31,527 nt of DNA from the NCBI GenBank assembly GCA_002279765.1, contig NCCR01000029.1:4158-35684 (forward strand), written 5' to 3'. Below the pieces are notes generated by a model, which was not told the origin of the DNA, did not search any database, and saw nothing but the letters and a program-made list of their open reading frames with translations. Position numbers and translations under genes: made by a program. Positions 8,142-17,297 of the stretch are shown here, piece by piece; within the stretch, counting starts at the first letter, position 1; the number at the start of each line of letters is the position of its first letter. Source of the DNA: Verrucomicrobia bacterium 12-59-8 (lineage in GTDB: Bacteria; Verrucomicrobiota; Verrucomicrobiae; Verrucomicrobiales; Verrucomicrobiaceae).

Positions 8142-9487
8142 AATTCACTCTCACCACACTCGCGCGACTAGCGCTTCTGACCACAGCGCCTGCATTTGCC
8201 GGCACCACCGAACTGCTCGATGTCGAAAAAGACCAGCTCAAAATCGGCTTCATCAAGCTGACAGACTGTGCGCCTCTCGTCATTGCCAAGGAAAAAGGCT
8301 TCTTTGAAGATGAGGGGCTGATCGTCGAAGTGGAAGCCCAGGCAAACTGGAAAGTGCTGCTCGACCGCGTCATTACCGGCGAACTCGACGGTGCGCACAT
8401 GCTTGCTGGCCAACCCATCGGTGCCACGATCGGTTTCGGCATCAAGGCGGAGGTCATCACCCCGATCAGCCTCGACTACAATGGCAACGCCATCACTGTC
8501 TCCAACGCTGTGTGGGAGAAAATGAAACCAGCCATCCCGAAGGGTGCAGACGGCAAGCCCGTGCATCCGATCAAGGCCGACAGCTTCAAACCCATTGTCA
8601 TGGAAGCCAAGGCCACCGGCAAGCCGCTGCAGTTTGGCATGGTGTTCCCCGTCTCCACCCACAACTACGAGCTGCGCTACTGGCTCGCTGCCGGTGGCAT
8701 CAATCCCGGGTTCTATTTCGACCCGAAAAGCGGTGAAGAAAACATCCCCGGCGTGCTCAATGGTGATCTGGTCATCTCCGTGACGCCACCACCCCAGATG
8801 CCCTCCACGCTCGAAGCTGGCACCATTGTCGGCTACTGTGTCGGTGAGCCTTGGAACCAGCAGGCAGTCTTCAAAAAGATCGGCGTTCCGGTCATCACCG
8901 ATCATGAAATCTGGGCCTACAATCCGGAAAAAGTCTTCGGCATCACCAAGGCGTTCGCAGAGAAAAATCCCAACACCACGCTGGCGCTGACCAAGGCCAT
9001 CATCCGTGCCTGTGCCTGGCTGGATGCGAGTCCTGAAAACCGTAAAGAAGCGGTGAAAATTCTCAGCAAGCCCAATTACGTCGGTGCGGACGAGGCGGTG
9101 ATCGCCAACAGCATGACGGGCACCTTTGAATATGAGCCTGGCGACAAACGTGCCGCGCCCGATTTCAACGTCTTCTTCAAGCACAATGCCTCTTATCCAT
9201 GGGCCAGCGATTGCATCTGGTATCTCACGCAAATGGTGCGCTGGGGGCAGGTGAAGGAGCAGAAGCCGGACGCCTGGTATGCAGAGACCGCCAAGTCTGT
9301 CTATCGTGCCGACATCTACGAGAAGGCCGCCCAAATGCTCATCAAGGAGGGCTTCTTCACCGACAAGGATTTTCCGCTTGGCACTGACGGTTACCGCAAG
9401 CCGTCCTCCGAATTCATCGACGGCAAGACCTACGATGGTCACAAGCCGAACGAGTACCTCAAGGCCTTCGAGATTGGCCTTAAATAA
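8138..9487 (+). CDS. nrtA: NrtA, periplasmic nitrate-binding protein of ABC transporter
   Basis: This 449-residue substrate-binding protein captures nitrate or nitrite in the periplasm and hands it to NrtB. The ATG at 8138 overlaps the preceding stop and gives a clean Sec signal peptide with an 'AFA-G' cleavage site near residue 21. A longer in-frame reading from 8042 would bury this signal. Family blocks include '[21 protein letters not shown]', '[20 protein letters not shown]', 'YNGNAITVS', '[20 protein letters not shown]', '[24 protein letters not shown]' and a C-terminal region typical of NrtA/CmpA. There is no lipobox Cys after the signal, so it is probably soluble, unlike the cyanobacterial lipoprotein NrtA. 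Bicarbonate-binding CmpA is the main alternative; context favours nitrate. Confidence 0.93.
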   Translation: MKFTLTTLARLALLTTAPAFAGTTELLDVEKDQLKIGFIKLTDCAPLVIAKEKGFFEDEGLIVEVEAQANWKVLLDRVITGELDGAHMLAGQPIGATIGFGIKAEVITPISLDYNGNAITVSNAVWEKMKPAIPKGADGKPVHPIKADSFKPIVMEAKATGKPLQFGMVFPVSTHNYELRYWLAAGGINPGFYFDPKSGEENIPGVLNGDLVISVTPPPQMPSTLEAGTIVGYCVGEPWNQQAVFKKIGVPVITDHEIWAYNPEKVFGITKAFAEKNPNTTLALTKAIIRACAWLDASPENRKEAVKILSKPNYVGADEAVIANSMTGTFEYEPGDKRAAPDFNVFFKHNASYPWASDCIWYLTQMVRWGQVKEQKPDAWYAETAKSVYRADIYEKAAQMLIKEGFFTDKDFPLGTDGYRKPSSEFIDGKTYDGHKPNEYLKAFEIGLK

Positions 9488-9521
9488 ATCTCGATCACGT
9501 CCCTGAAAAGCCGCCGCCATC

Positions 9522-10661
9522 ATGAACGCCATCACCGTCATTCCCACCACCGCAGTTGCTGCGGTGCCCGCTCCGAAGCGTGAACCCCTGCGCATGCTTG
9601 CGTTTGCCTCCTTGCTGGAAAAAATCGGCCTCGGCTATTTCAGTCCGTTTGTCCGCATGAGTGTCCGTTACGACGTGAAATCGCAGTGGCAGCAGGTGGT
9701 GACAAATACAGTGCTGCCTGGAGTCGTGATCATCCTGTTCATGGGTTTTTGGACGCTGTGCTCACACACGGTGCATACGGACAGCCAGCGCATCCCGACT
9801 CCGACGGAAACCTGGAAGGCATGGCAGGGCATGCGTGAATTCGCACGTAACGAGGCCGTCAAGAAGCAGGAGTTTCTTGCCAGCATGTCCTCGATTGCTG
9901 CCAAGTGGGATGTGAAAGCAGCGGAGGCCAAGGCCGCTGGCAATGAGGCTTCGGCCACCAAGTTTGGCGAAAAGGCTGCCAGCTACCGCAGCAAATACTA
10001 CGCAGGTCCGCCGACATTCGGCACACAGATCATGACCAGCCTGCTCACCGTGGCGATTGGCATCGGTGCGGCCACGTTGATCGCCGTGCCTCTTGGATTT
10101 CTTTGTGGGTTGAGCCCCCGCTTCAATCTGGCGATGAATCCGATCATTCAGATCTTCAAGCCCGTGTCTCCGCTGGCCTGGCTGCCCATCGTGTTTGTGT
10201 TTGTGACGGCGCTCTATCATCCTGCTGCAGATGCCAGCATCTCGCGGGCGCTGCTCATCTCCGCAGGCACCGTGACGTTGTGCTCGCTGTGGCCCACGCT
10301 GATCAACACAGCGGTCGGTGTGGCGGGTGTGGATCGTGACTACCTCAATGTGGCGAAGGTTCTGAAGTTGAACGCCTTTCAGCGCATCTGGAAAATCATC
10401 CTTCCCGCCGCGTTGCCGCTCATCTTCACCGGCATGCGCCTTTCCATTGGAGTCGGCTGGATGGTGTTGATCGCAGCAGACATGCTGGCGCAGAATCCAG
10501 GCCTCGGCAAGTTCGTCTGGGACACCTTCCAGAACGGCTCCACCGAAAGCATGGCGCAGATCATCGTCGCTGTGTTCGCCATCGGTTTTATCGGCTTCGT
10601 CCTCGACCGCATCATGCTGGCTCTGCAGCGCCTCGTCACCTTCGGCGGTCAGACTCTCTAA
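9522..10661 (+). CDS. nrtB: NrtB, nitrate ABC transporter permease with expanded periplasmic loop
   Basis: A 379-residue inner-membrane permease of the NrtB/SsuC group. A first membrane helix lies at about 64-81, and the BPD_transp_1 core spans about 168-375. The cytoplasmic EAA loop is seen as 'AGVDRDYLNVAKVLKLNAFQRIWKIILPAALPLIFTGMRLS', with the G of EAA-x3-G-x9-I-x-LP replaced by a conservative variant. A charged Ala/Lys/Glu-rich segment at about 106-162 between helix 1 and the core is longer than in typical NrtB and looks helical or coiled-coil. It sits 34 nt after nrtA and 13 nt before the ATPase gene. Confidence 0.92.
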   Translation: MNAITVIPTTAVAAVPAPKREPLRMLAFASLLEKIGLGYFSPFVRMSVRYDVKSQWQQVVTNTVLPGVVIILFMGFWTLCSHTVHTDSQRIPTPTETWKAWQGMREFARNEAVKKQEFLASMSSIAAKWDVKAAEAKAAGNEASATKFGEKAASYRSKYYAGPPTFGTQIMTSLLTVAIGIGAATLIAVPLGFLCGLSPRFNLAMNPIIQIFKPVSPLAWLPIVFVFVTALYHPAADASISRALLISAGTVTLCSLWPTLINTAVGVAGVDRDYLNVAKVLKLNAFQRIWKIILPAALPLIFTGMRLSIGVGWMVLIAADMLAQNPGLGKFVWDTFQNGSTESMAQIIVAVFAIGFIGFVLDRIMLALQRLVTFGGQTL

Positions 10662-10674
10662 TCCCACCTGCGCC

Positions 10675-12462
10675 ATGTCCTTGATTGAACTCAACAACGT
10701 ATCCGTGGGTTTTGGTGCCGCCAGCACGCGCACCGAGGTGCTGCGTGGCATCAACCTCACGCTGAATGAGGGAGAACTCGTCGCCATCGTTGGCTTCTCC
10801 GGCAGCGGCAAATCGACCTTAGTCAATCTCATCGCCGGGCTGGTTCACCCGGACAAAGGGGAGGCGTTGTTTGATGGCAATCCGATCACCGGTCCTGGAC
10901 CGGAGCGCGGGTTGGTGTTTCAGACCTACGCCTTGCTTCCCTGGTTAAGCGTGCGGGGGAATGTGGCACTGGCGGTGAATCAGGTCTGCAAGGATGAATC
11001 GCTGGAGGCCCGCAATACGCGGATCACCGATGCCGTGGATCAGGTCAAGCTCACGCCTGCATTGAGCAAGCTTCCCAGCGAGCTTTCAGGCGGCATGCGC
11101 CAGCGTGTTTCGGTGGCACGTGCTCTCTCCTTTGCGCCACGGGTGCTGCTGCTCGATGAACCCCTGAGCGCACTCGATGCGCTCACTCGCTCGGAATTGC
11201 AGGATCAAATCCTGGAGCTGAAGCAGCGCACCGGCCAGACCATCCTGCTCATCACCAATGACGTCGATGAAGCTCTCTACATGGCTGACCGTGTCATTCC
11301 TTTGACCATGGGACCTGCGGCCACATTTGGGCCGATGGAGGAAATCCGGCTGCGCCGCCCGCGTGACCGTGCGACGCTTCTCGCAGAGCCTGAAGTACTT
11401 GCCGCCAGAACGCGTTTGCTGGACTTCCTCATCGCGCAGCGGGAGGACACTGCGGAAAACGTTTCCATTAGCCAGCTTCCAGACGCCGATCCCATCGACA
11501 TCAGCAAGGCGCGCCCCACCTTTGCCATGCGCTGGGTCCGTGACCGCGCTGAAGCGGAAACGGGGATCCCTGCCGTGCCGAAGCACAAGGAGAGCCACAA
11601 GCCGGCGGAGGGTTTTGTCACCATCACCAAGCTGGGGAAAACCTATCAGACTCCGCGCGGAGCGGCAGTGATCGTGCGTGACTTTGATCTGAACATCAAA
11701 CGTGGTGAACTCGTTTCCATCATTGGTCACAGCGGCTGCGGCAAGAGCACCGTGCTGAGCATGGTGGCCGGACTCTCCAGCATCACCGCTGGCGGCGTCA
11801 TCATTGACGGTCGTGAAATCGAAGGTGCGGGGCCGGATCGTGGCATGGTTTTTCAAAGCCCGAATCTGCTGCCATGGATGAGCGCCCTGGAGAATGTCAT
11901 GCTGGGAGTGCGCCAGGTGTTTTACCACCTCAACAAGAAGGAGCAGCACGACATCGCCGCGCATTATCTTGAGACGCTCGGTCTTGGCGGCAGCTTTGAC
12001 AAGAAGCCCGGCGCACTGTCCCAGGGCATGCGCCAGCGCGTGGGACTTGCCCGTGCATTTGCTCTGCAGCCAAAGGTGCTGCTGCTGGATGAACCGTTTG
12101 GCATGCTCGACAAGCTCACCAAGCTCGAACTCCAGGATGTGCTGCTCAATCTGCGCGAGCGCACCGGCACCACGGCCATCATGGTCACGCATGATGTCGA
12201 TGAAGCCATCTACCTCTCCGACCAGGTTGTGATGATGAGTGACGGCCCTGCCGCCACTGCTGCGGAGATTCTGCACATTTCATTTCCTCGTCCACGTGAC
12301 CGCAAGGTGCTGATCGAAAGCCCAGAGTGGCTTCACTACCGCGAGCACCTGCTCTCCTTCCTCGAAGAACGCGCTCACGTGCGTGGCGTGACCACACACC
12401 ACACTCGCGCTGCGGGCACACTGCTCCGCCGCGCATCCTTTTCCCTGCAAGCCGCCGCTTAG
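10675..12462 (+). CDS. nrtC: NrtC/NrtD tandem ABC ATPase fusion
   Basis: A single 595-residue protein with two complete ABC domains replaces the separate NrtC and NrtD ATPases. Domain 1 (about 1-240) has Walker A 'GFSGSGKST', Q-loop 'VFQTYALLPW', signature 'LSGGMRQRV' and Walker B 'VLLLDEPLSALD'. Domain 2 (about 315-560) has 'GHSGCGKST', 'VFQSPNLLPW', 'LSQGMRQRV' and 'VLLLDEPFGMLD'. The switch-loop His is present in domain 2 ('VTHDVDEA') but is Asn in domain 1 ('ITNDVDEA'), and the domain 2 signature has Gln for the first Gly. The two sites are thus probably asymmetric. It lacks the NrtA-like C-terminal regulatory domain found on cyanobacterial NrtC. Confidence 0.92.
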   Translation: MSLIELNNVSVGFGAASTRTEVLRGINLTLNEGELVAIVGFSGSGKSTLVNLIAGLVHPDKGEALFDGNPITGPGPERGLVFQTYALLPWLSVRGNVALAVNQVCKDESLEARNTRITDAVDQVKLTPALSKLPSELSGGMRQRVSVARALSFAPRVLLLDEPLSALDALTRSELQDQILELKQRTGQTILLITNDVDEALYMADRVIPLTMGPAATFGPMEEIRLRRPRDRATLLAEPEVLAARTRLLDFLIAQREDTAENVSISQLPDADPIDISKARPTFAMRWVRDRAEAETGIPAVPKHKESHKPAEGFVTITKLGKTYQTPRGAAVIVRDFDLNIKRGELVSIIGHSGCGKSTVLSMVAGLSSITAGGVIIDGREIEGAGPDRGMVFQSPNLLPWMSALENVMLGVRQVFYHLNKKEQHDIAAHYLETLGLGGSFDKKPGALSQGMRQRVGLARAFALQPKVLLLDEPFGMLDKLTKLELQDVLLNLRERTGTTAIMVTHDVDEAIYLSDQVVMMSDGPAATAAEILHISFPRPRDRKVLIESPEWLHYREHLLSFLEERAHVRGVTTHHTRAAGTLLRRASFSLQAAA

Positions 12463-12492
12463 CCGAATCAACAACACACCCACTACACCCAT

Positions 12493-13899
12493 ATGAAAAG
12501 GCTGCTCCCGCTTTTGCTGGCGACCACATCGCTCGCAATTGCCCAAACCCCCGCACCCAAAACCACGGCACCCGCCCCGGTGCCAGTCCCCGGCTTTACG
12601 CTGGCACCGCCTCCCCCTACGTACGCTCCCATGAAGATGGGCAAGTTTACCTTCGATGTGCAGGAAAAGATGCGCTACGAAATGCGGGACAACAACTTTG
12701 ACTTCAACAGCAAGTTCAACAGCGTGCAGGACGCCGCCTGGCTGCTCCAGCGTTTTCGCCTTGGCCTTGGCTATGACATCAACCCATGGATCAAGCTCTA
12801 CGTGCAGGGCCAGGACGTGCGGGAAATCGGTGGTGATCGCGGTCACACCATTGGTGTCAATGGCGCGGAAGGGGATGACGTTTTCGACGTCCTCAAAGCC
12901 TATGTGCAGCTTGGGAACCTCAAAAAGGGTTTCAGTTCCGTTCTGGGCCGGCAATTCCTATCCTATGGAGACCAGCGTCTGCTGGGGCCGCTGGAGTGGG
13001 CCAACCAGGCGCGCACTTTTGATGCCTTCAAATTTCGCTATACGGCGAGCAAATGGTCTCTCGATCTCTTCACTGCCAGCCCGGTGAACTTCACCAACAA
13101 CCAGTGGAACAAGTCGGACTTCATTGACCAGCATGACCACCGCAATGCCTTCATGAGTGGAGCCTATCTTAGCACGCTGTTTGTTCCCTTCAACACCACC
13201 ACGGACTTCTACGTGTTTCACAACCGGGATGACGGCACGGCAAACTTCGGAGCTCCCATCGGCTCGACGAGCTTTGTCACCCTTGGGACGCTTTGGAAAG
13301 GGGACCCCAAAAAGTTGCATGGCTTTGACTATGACACCGAGATGGACTTCCAGGCCGGCAAGGTCGGTGGACGCTCGCTCACCGCTTACGCCGGCCACTG
13401 GGGTGCTGGCTACAACTGGCTCAAGCACGCCTGGAAGCCACGTTTTGGCCTGCAGTATAACTATGCCAGCGGTGACGGTAACCCCAATGACAAGAAAGTC
13501 GGCACCTTCCAGAACCTGTATCCAACGAATCATCTCTTCTACGGCTACATGGACACCACGGCGTGGATGAACGTGCATAACCCCCAGGTTAACTTCAGCT
13601 TCATGCCATCGCCCAAGATGAAGGTGATGCTGGACTACCACCTCTATTGGAACGCCAGCAATGCGGACTCCTGGTATCGTGCCAATGGCTCCACCAAGGT
13701 GCGTCCGCTCAGCACTGCCGCCAACAATGCCAGCAGCTTCCGCGGCCAGGAGTTTGACATCACCATGAGCTACAAGCTCAACCCACATGTCGGGGTTTTG
13801 ACCGGCTACAGCTACTTCATCGCCGGTGACTATCTGAAGCAGACCGGCGCGGGGAGCAACGCCCAGTTCGGCTATGTGCAGGTGCAGATTGACTTCTAA
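12493..13899 (+). CDS. Alginate-export-type outer-membrane porin
   Basis: A 468-residue beta-barrel protein. A Sec signal peptide ('LLPLLLATTSLAIAQ', cleavage near residue 18) is followed by a Pro-rich linker, then alternating amphipathic strands rich in aromatics, ending in a C-terminal Phe ('VQVQIDF') as expected for outer-membrane barrels. The pattern 'LGRQFLSYGDQRLLGPLEWANQARTFDAFKF' is characteristic of the alginate_exp (AlgE-like) porin family. Lying 30 nt after the nitrate ABC transporter genes and in the same direction, it most likely provides the outer-membrane route for nitrate or nitrite. Specificity cannot be read from sequence. Confidence 0.85.
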   Translation: MKRLLPLLLATTSLAIAQTPAPKTTAPAPVPVPGFTLAPPPPTYAPMKMGKFTFDVQEKMRYEMRDNNFDFNSKFNSVQDAAWLLQRFRLGLGYDINPWIKLYVQGQDVREIGGDRGHTIGVNGAEGDDVFDVLKAYVQLGNLKKGFSSVLGRQFLSYGDQRLLGPLEWANQARTFDAFKFRYTASKWSLDLFTASPVNFTNNQWNKSDFIDQHDHRNAFMSGAYLSTLFVPFNTTTDFYVFHNRDDGTANFGAPIGSTSFVTLGTLWKGDPKKLHGFDYDTEMDFQAGKVGGRSLTAYAGHWGAGYNWLKHAWKPRFGLQYNYASGDGNPNDKKVGTFQNLYPTNHLFYGYMDTTAWMNVHNPQVNFSFMPSPKMKVMLDYHLYWNASNADSWYRANGSTKVRPLSTAANNASSFRGQEFDITMSYKLNPHVGVLTGYSYFIAGDYLKQTGAGSNAQFGYVQVQIDF

Positions 13900-13947
13900 C
13901 TCCGTTCCGCTCTCACCGCTCGTCATTCTCACTCGTCCATTCTTCCC

Positions 13948-15927
13948 ATGAGCATCGTCATGACATCACAAAACTCGCGCCAGACCGCCCCCGTAGCGGT
14001 GCTTGGGCGGCATGTGGTGCTCATAGGGAATGGAATGGTGGGCCATCGTTTCTGCCTGGAGTGGGCTCGACTCTCTCAAGGCAGAGACTCCCTCACTGTA
14101 TTGGCGGAGGAGCCGGTGCCTGCTTATGACCGTATTCATCTCACCGACAGCCTCAGACAGGCGGATGCCTCGTCCTTGGAGCTGTCCCCGCCGGACTGGT
14201 ATCAAAAGCATCAAATCGCTCTGCGGCTGGATGACCCGGTAGTGGGCATCGACTGCGAGGAGAGGAAAGTGACCACGCGCTCGGGTGCCGTTCATGACTA
14301 TGATGTTCTCGTTCTGGCCACAGGCTCCTCAGCCCGCCGTCTGCCACTGCCCGGAGCCAGCCTGTCCGGTGTGCATGTTTACCGTACGGTGGCGGATCTG
14401 CGAAGCATCCGCGCACATGCCACCAGCGCCACTGCTGCTGCGGTGCTCGGAGGAGGCCTGCTTGGCCTGGAGGCGGCACGCGCTCTGGCGGACCTGGGAC
14501 TGCGCACGCATGTCATCGAGGCCGCGAACGGTCTGATGGCCCGCCAGCTGGATGCGGAGGCTGCGGCGCTGCTGGAGCAGCGGGTGAGTGCCTCCGGCAT
14601 TCACGTGCTGACCGGCTGCTCTTCGGAATCCATCAGCCAGAATGGGGAAGCCCTGTGCCTGAACTTCCGCGATGGACGCAGCCTGGCCGTGGACCTCATT
14701 GTGATGGCCGCCGGTGTGGAGCCACGTGACGAACTCGCCCGCGCATGTGGGCTCAAGACCGGGGCGCGAGGCGGTATCATGGTGGATGCCACACTGCAGG
14801 CCTCCAAGCCGAATGTCTTCGCGATCGGTGAATGCGCATTGACCTATGGGGCGGTGCATGGCTTTGCCGCGCCAGGCTTTGAAATGGCACGGGTACTGGC
14901 CGAGCGTCTGCATGGAGCAGACATCAAATTTCAGGAAGCGGAGTATCCCGTGCGGCTCAAGCTGCTGGGCACGGATGTGGTTACCATCGGCAACGTGCGT
15001 GATGATGGGGAACTGATCACCTATCGTGGCAAGGGCATGCTGCGGCAGATCCTGCTGCGACAGGGCCGCATCCATGGGGTGAGCCTTCTAGGCACCACGC
15101 AGGATGTTGGCCGGCTGCATACCGCCGTGCTGAGGCACCAGCGCCTCTGGCCGTGGCAGCGCCGCCGGTTTTTGGCGGTCGGCACATTGTGGAGACCCGC
15201 AGCGGAAGATGTCAGCCTCTGGCCAGCGGGCACCGCCATCTGCCAGTGTACGGGTGTCACACGCGGCCAGCTCTCCAGCGCAGTGGCCCAGGGCTGCGGC
15301 ACGGTGGAGTCTCTCTGCGCCCGCACTGGCGCAGGCGGGGTGTGCGGCTCATGCCGCCCGCTGCTGGCGCGGCTGTGCGGTGCCAGCGCCACCCCGGCAG
15401 TCAGGTTTGCCCCGGCTTTGATGTGGACCTGCGTTGCAGTTGCCGTGCTTGCTGCCACGACCTGGCTCAGCGGGCCGCTGCCCCTGCCGGAGAGCGTGCA
15501 GTCTCTGCGTTTTGATGTGCTCTGGTTCGACAGCGGCTTGAAGCAGATCACCGGCTTTGTGCTGCTCGGCATCATGCTGCTGGGCATGCTGCTCCCCGCG
15601 CGCAAGCGCCTGCGTGCGCTGGCACGGGCGGGCGATTTCTCCTGGTGGCGTCTTATGCATACAGCGGTGGGGATGGCCTCGCTCGTGGCCCTCACGGTAC
15701 ATACCGGCTTCCGCTTGGGGTACAATTTGAACAAGGTGCTTATGCTCAATGTGCTCATGCTTGCCGCCACTGGCTCGTTCGCAGGTGTGGTGGTCTCCCT
15801 TTCTCATCGTCTGGCTCCGGCGCATGCCAGATGGCTGCAGACCGGCTGGACGCTGCTGCACGTCCTGCTGTGCTGGCCGCTGCTGGCGCTGGTGGTGTTT
15901 CACATTTTAACCGTTTACCGCTATTAA
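13948..15927 (+). CDS. Fusion of NasB/NirB-like FAD-[2Fe-2S] oxidoreductase with a di-heme cytochrome-b-like membrane domain
   Basis: This is a 659-residue fusion. Residues about 20-410 are a two-dinucleotide (FAD and NAD(P)H) oxidoreductase like the N-terminal part of NirB and NasB ('IGNGMVGHRF' at 26-35, 'LATGSSARRLPLPG' at 123-136, 'LGGGLLGLEAARAL' at 167-180). Residues 430-475 are a BFD-type [2Fe-2S] domain with Cys 432, 434, 466 and 469. From about 487 there are five predicted membrane helices. Two carry a His-x13-His pair (His571/His585 and His638/His652), the spacing used for stacked heme b groups. There is no siroheme reductase domain, so this is not full-length NirB. It is followed 25 nt later by a multiheme cytochrome c. 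Electron flow NAD(P)H-FAD-FeS-heme b-heme c, or the reverse, is inferred. Confidence 0.85.
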   Translation: MSIVMTSQNSRQTAPVAVLGRHVVLIGNGMVGHRFCLEWARLSQGRDSLTVLAEEPVPAYDRIHLTDSLRQADASSLELSPPDWYQKHQIALRLDDPVVGIDCEERKVTTRSGAVHDYDVLVLATGSSARRLPLPGASLSGVHVYRTVADLRSIRAHATSATAAAVLGGGLLGLEAARALADLGLRTHVIEAANGLMARQLDAEAAALLEQRVSASGIHVLTGCSSESISQNGEALCLNFRDGRSLAVDLIVMAAGVEPRDELARACGLKTGARGGIMVDATLQASKPNVFAIGECALTYGAVHGFAAPGFEMARVLAERLHGADIKFQEAEYPVRLKLLGTDVVTIGNVRDDGELITYRGKGMLRQILLRQGRIHGVSLLGTTQDVGRLHTAVLRHQRLWPWQRRRFLAVGTLWRPAAEDVSLWPAGTAICQCTGVTRGQLSSAVAQGCGTVESLCARTGAGGVCGSCRPLLARLCGASATPAVRFAPALMWTCVAVAVLAATTWLSGPLPLPESVQSLRFDVLWFDSGLKQITGFVLLGIMLLGMLLPARKRLRALARAGDFSWWRLMHTAVGMASLVALTVHTGFRLGYNLNKVLMLNVLMLAATGSFAGVVVSLSHRLAPAHARWLQTGWTLLHVLLCWPLLALVVFHILTVYRY

Positions 15928-15952
15928 CCCGCAGCCCTCCATCCTCCCCACA

Positions 15953-17257
15953 GTGCTCGGTGTGCTCATGCTGCTGCTGGTCGCAGGGTATTTGTCATCA
16001 CGCTTTTTCCGCACGGAAGAGGATGCCACCGTTTTCCTGCCCGGCCCCACCACGCATGGGCATCATCAGATCGAAATGAAATGCGCCGTCTGCCATGATG
16101 CCTGGGGAGGCGTGCGTGAGCAGTCCTGCATTGACTGCCATGGTGCCGCTCTGGCTGCGGGAGATGACTCGCATCCAAAGGCCAAATTTACGGATCCGCG
16201 CAATGCGGACCGGCTCCTCGCCATCGCTGCGGACAAATGCGTCACCTGTCATGTGGAGCACCGGCCAGAAACCACGCTGGCCATGGGCGTCACGCAGCCC
16301 CAGGATCTCTGCTGGCAATGTCATGCGGAGATCACTCAGGAGCGGCCCAGCCACAAGGGCATGAGTTTCACCACCTGCTCCAGCGTGGGCTGTCACAACT
16401 ACCATGACAACACGGCGCTGTATGAGGACTTCCTTGCCAAGCATGCTGCGGATCCGGCGACTCTGCTCAAGGCGCTGTTGCCTGAACTGACAGAAAAGGC
16501 GAAGACGAATGCCGCATCTCAGGACAAAGCGCCGGCACCAGATCATGGTATTACGCCTGCAGACGGCGGCAGCAAAATACTCGCGGCGTGGCAGGGCTCC
16601 GGCCATGCGGCGGCATCAGTGAACTGCACGGCCTGCCATGCAGGTGACGGGCAGTGGAAAGACCAGCCGGGGCAGGACTCCTGCATGGAATGTCACAAGG
16701 AGGAGAATGCAGGCTTCCGGGAGGGGCTGCATGGCATGCGCCTGGCGCAGGGACTTTCCTCCATGGAGCCCGCCATGGCCCGCCTGCCCATGAGACCCGA
16801 GGCGGCGCACAGCACGCTCACCTGCATCTCCTGCCATGGCCCGCATGATGTGGACACACGGCGTGCCGCCGTGGACTCCTGCCTGCAATGCCACAATGAC
16901 GGCCACAGCCTAGCCTACAAAAGTTCCAAGCACTACCGCCTGTGGCAGGCTGAGCTCTCCGGTGCAGCACCCGCAGGCAGTGGCGTGAGCTGTGCCACAT
17001 GCCACATGCCGCGTGAGGAGCACGTGGTGGCGGGCGTGACCACGGTGCGGGCGCAGCACAATCAAAGCCTCAATCTCCGCCCCGTTGAGAAAATGGCGCG
17101 TGGCGTCTGCATCCGCTGCCACGGCCTGGGCTTCACCCTTGACTCCCTGGCCGACCCCGGCCTCGGCCAAACCAATTTTGACGGGCCTCCCGGGCATCAT
17201 GTTGACTCCATCGACATGGTTCTTCGCCGCCGGTCGTCGTCCGTCAAACCCAAATAG
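15953..17257 (+). CDS. Membrane-anchored 11-heme cytochrome c
   Basis: The 434-residue protein starts with a hydrophobic helix ('VLMLLLVAGYL'), probably an uncleaved anchor. It has ten CxxCH heme motifs (Cys 44, 59, 96, 120, 225, 244, 291, 310, 347, 386) and one CX4CH motif at 142-148. The heme region faces the periplasm. A heme-free linker of about 75 residues (149-224) splits it into a five-heme and a six-heme half. There is no CxxCK active-site motif as in NrfA, so it is more likely an electron carrier than a nitrite reductase, though octaheme-type enzymes with other motifs cannot be excluded. The start is uncertain: the GTG at 15953 is used, and the frame is open to 15911 with no ATG. It probably partners the preceding cytochrome-b fusion. 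Confidence 0.85.
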   Translation: MLGVLMLLLVAGYLSSRFFRTEEDATVFLPGPTTHGHHQIEMKCAVCHDAWGGVREQSCIDCHGAALAAGDDSHPKAKFTDPRNADRLLAIAADKCVTCHVEHRPETTLAMGVTQPQDLCWQCHAEITQERPSHKGMSFTTCSSVGCHNYHDNTALYEDFLAKHAADPATLLKALLPELTEKAKTNAASQDKAPAPDHGITPADGGSKILAAWQGSGHAAASVNCTACHAGDGQWKDQPGQDSCMECHKEENAGFREGLHGMRLAQGLSSMEPAMARLPMRPEAAHSTLTCISCHGPHDVDTRRAAVDSCLQCHNDGHSLAYKSSKHYRLWQAELSGAAPAGSGVSCATCHMPREEHVVAGVTTVRAQHNQSLNLRPVEKMARGVCIRCHGLGFTLDSLADPGLGQTNFDGPPGHHVDSIDMVLRRRSSSVKPK

Positions 17258-17297
17258 CATCGATAACTACAAAGCAACACCACTCCCATACTCATCC

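Noticed and set aside
13948..15927. Annotation as full-length NirB nitrite reductase large subunit
   Set aside because: No siroheme/[4Fe-4S] reductase domain is present; after the BFD domain the protein enters membrane helices.
15953..17257. NrfA-type cytochrome c nitrite reductase
   Set aside because: No CxxCK motif, and the length and motif spacing do not fit the pentaheme NrfA.
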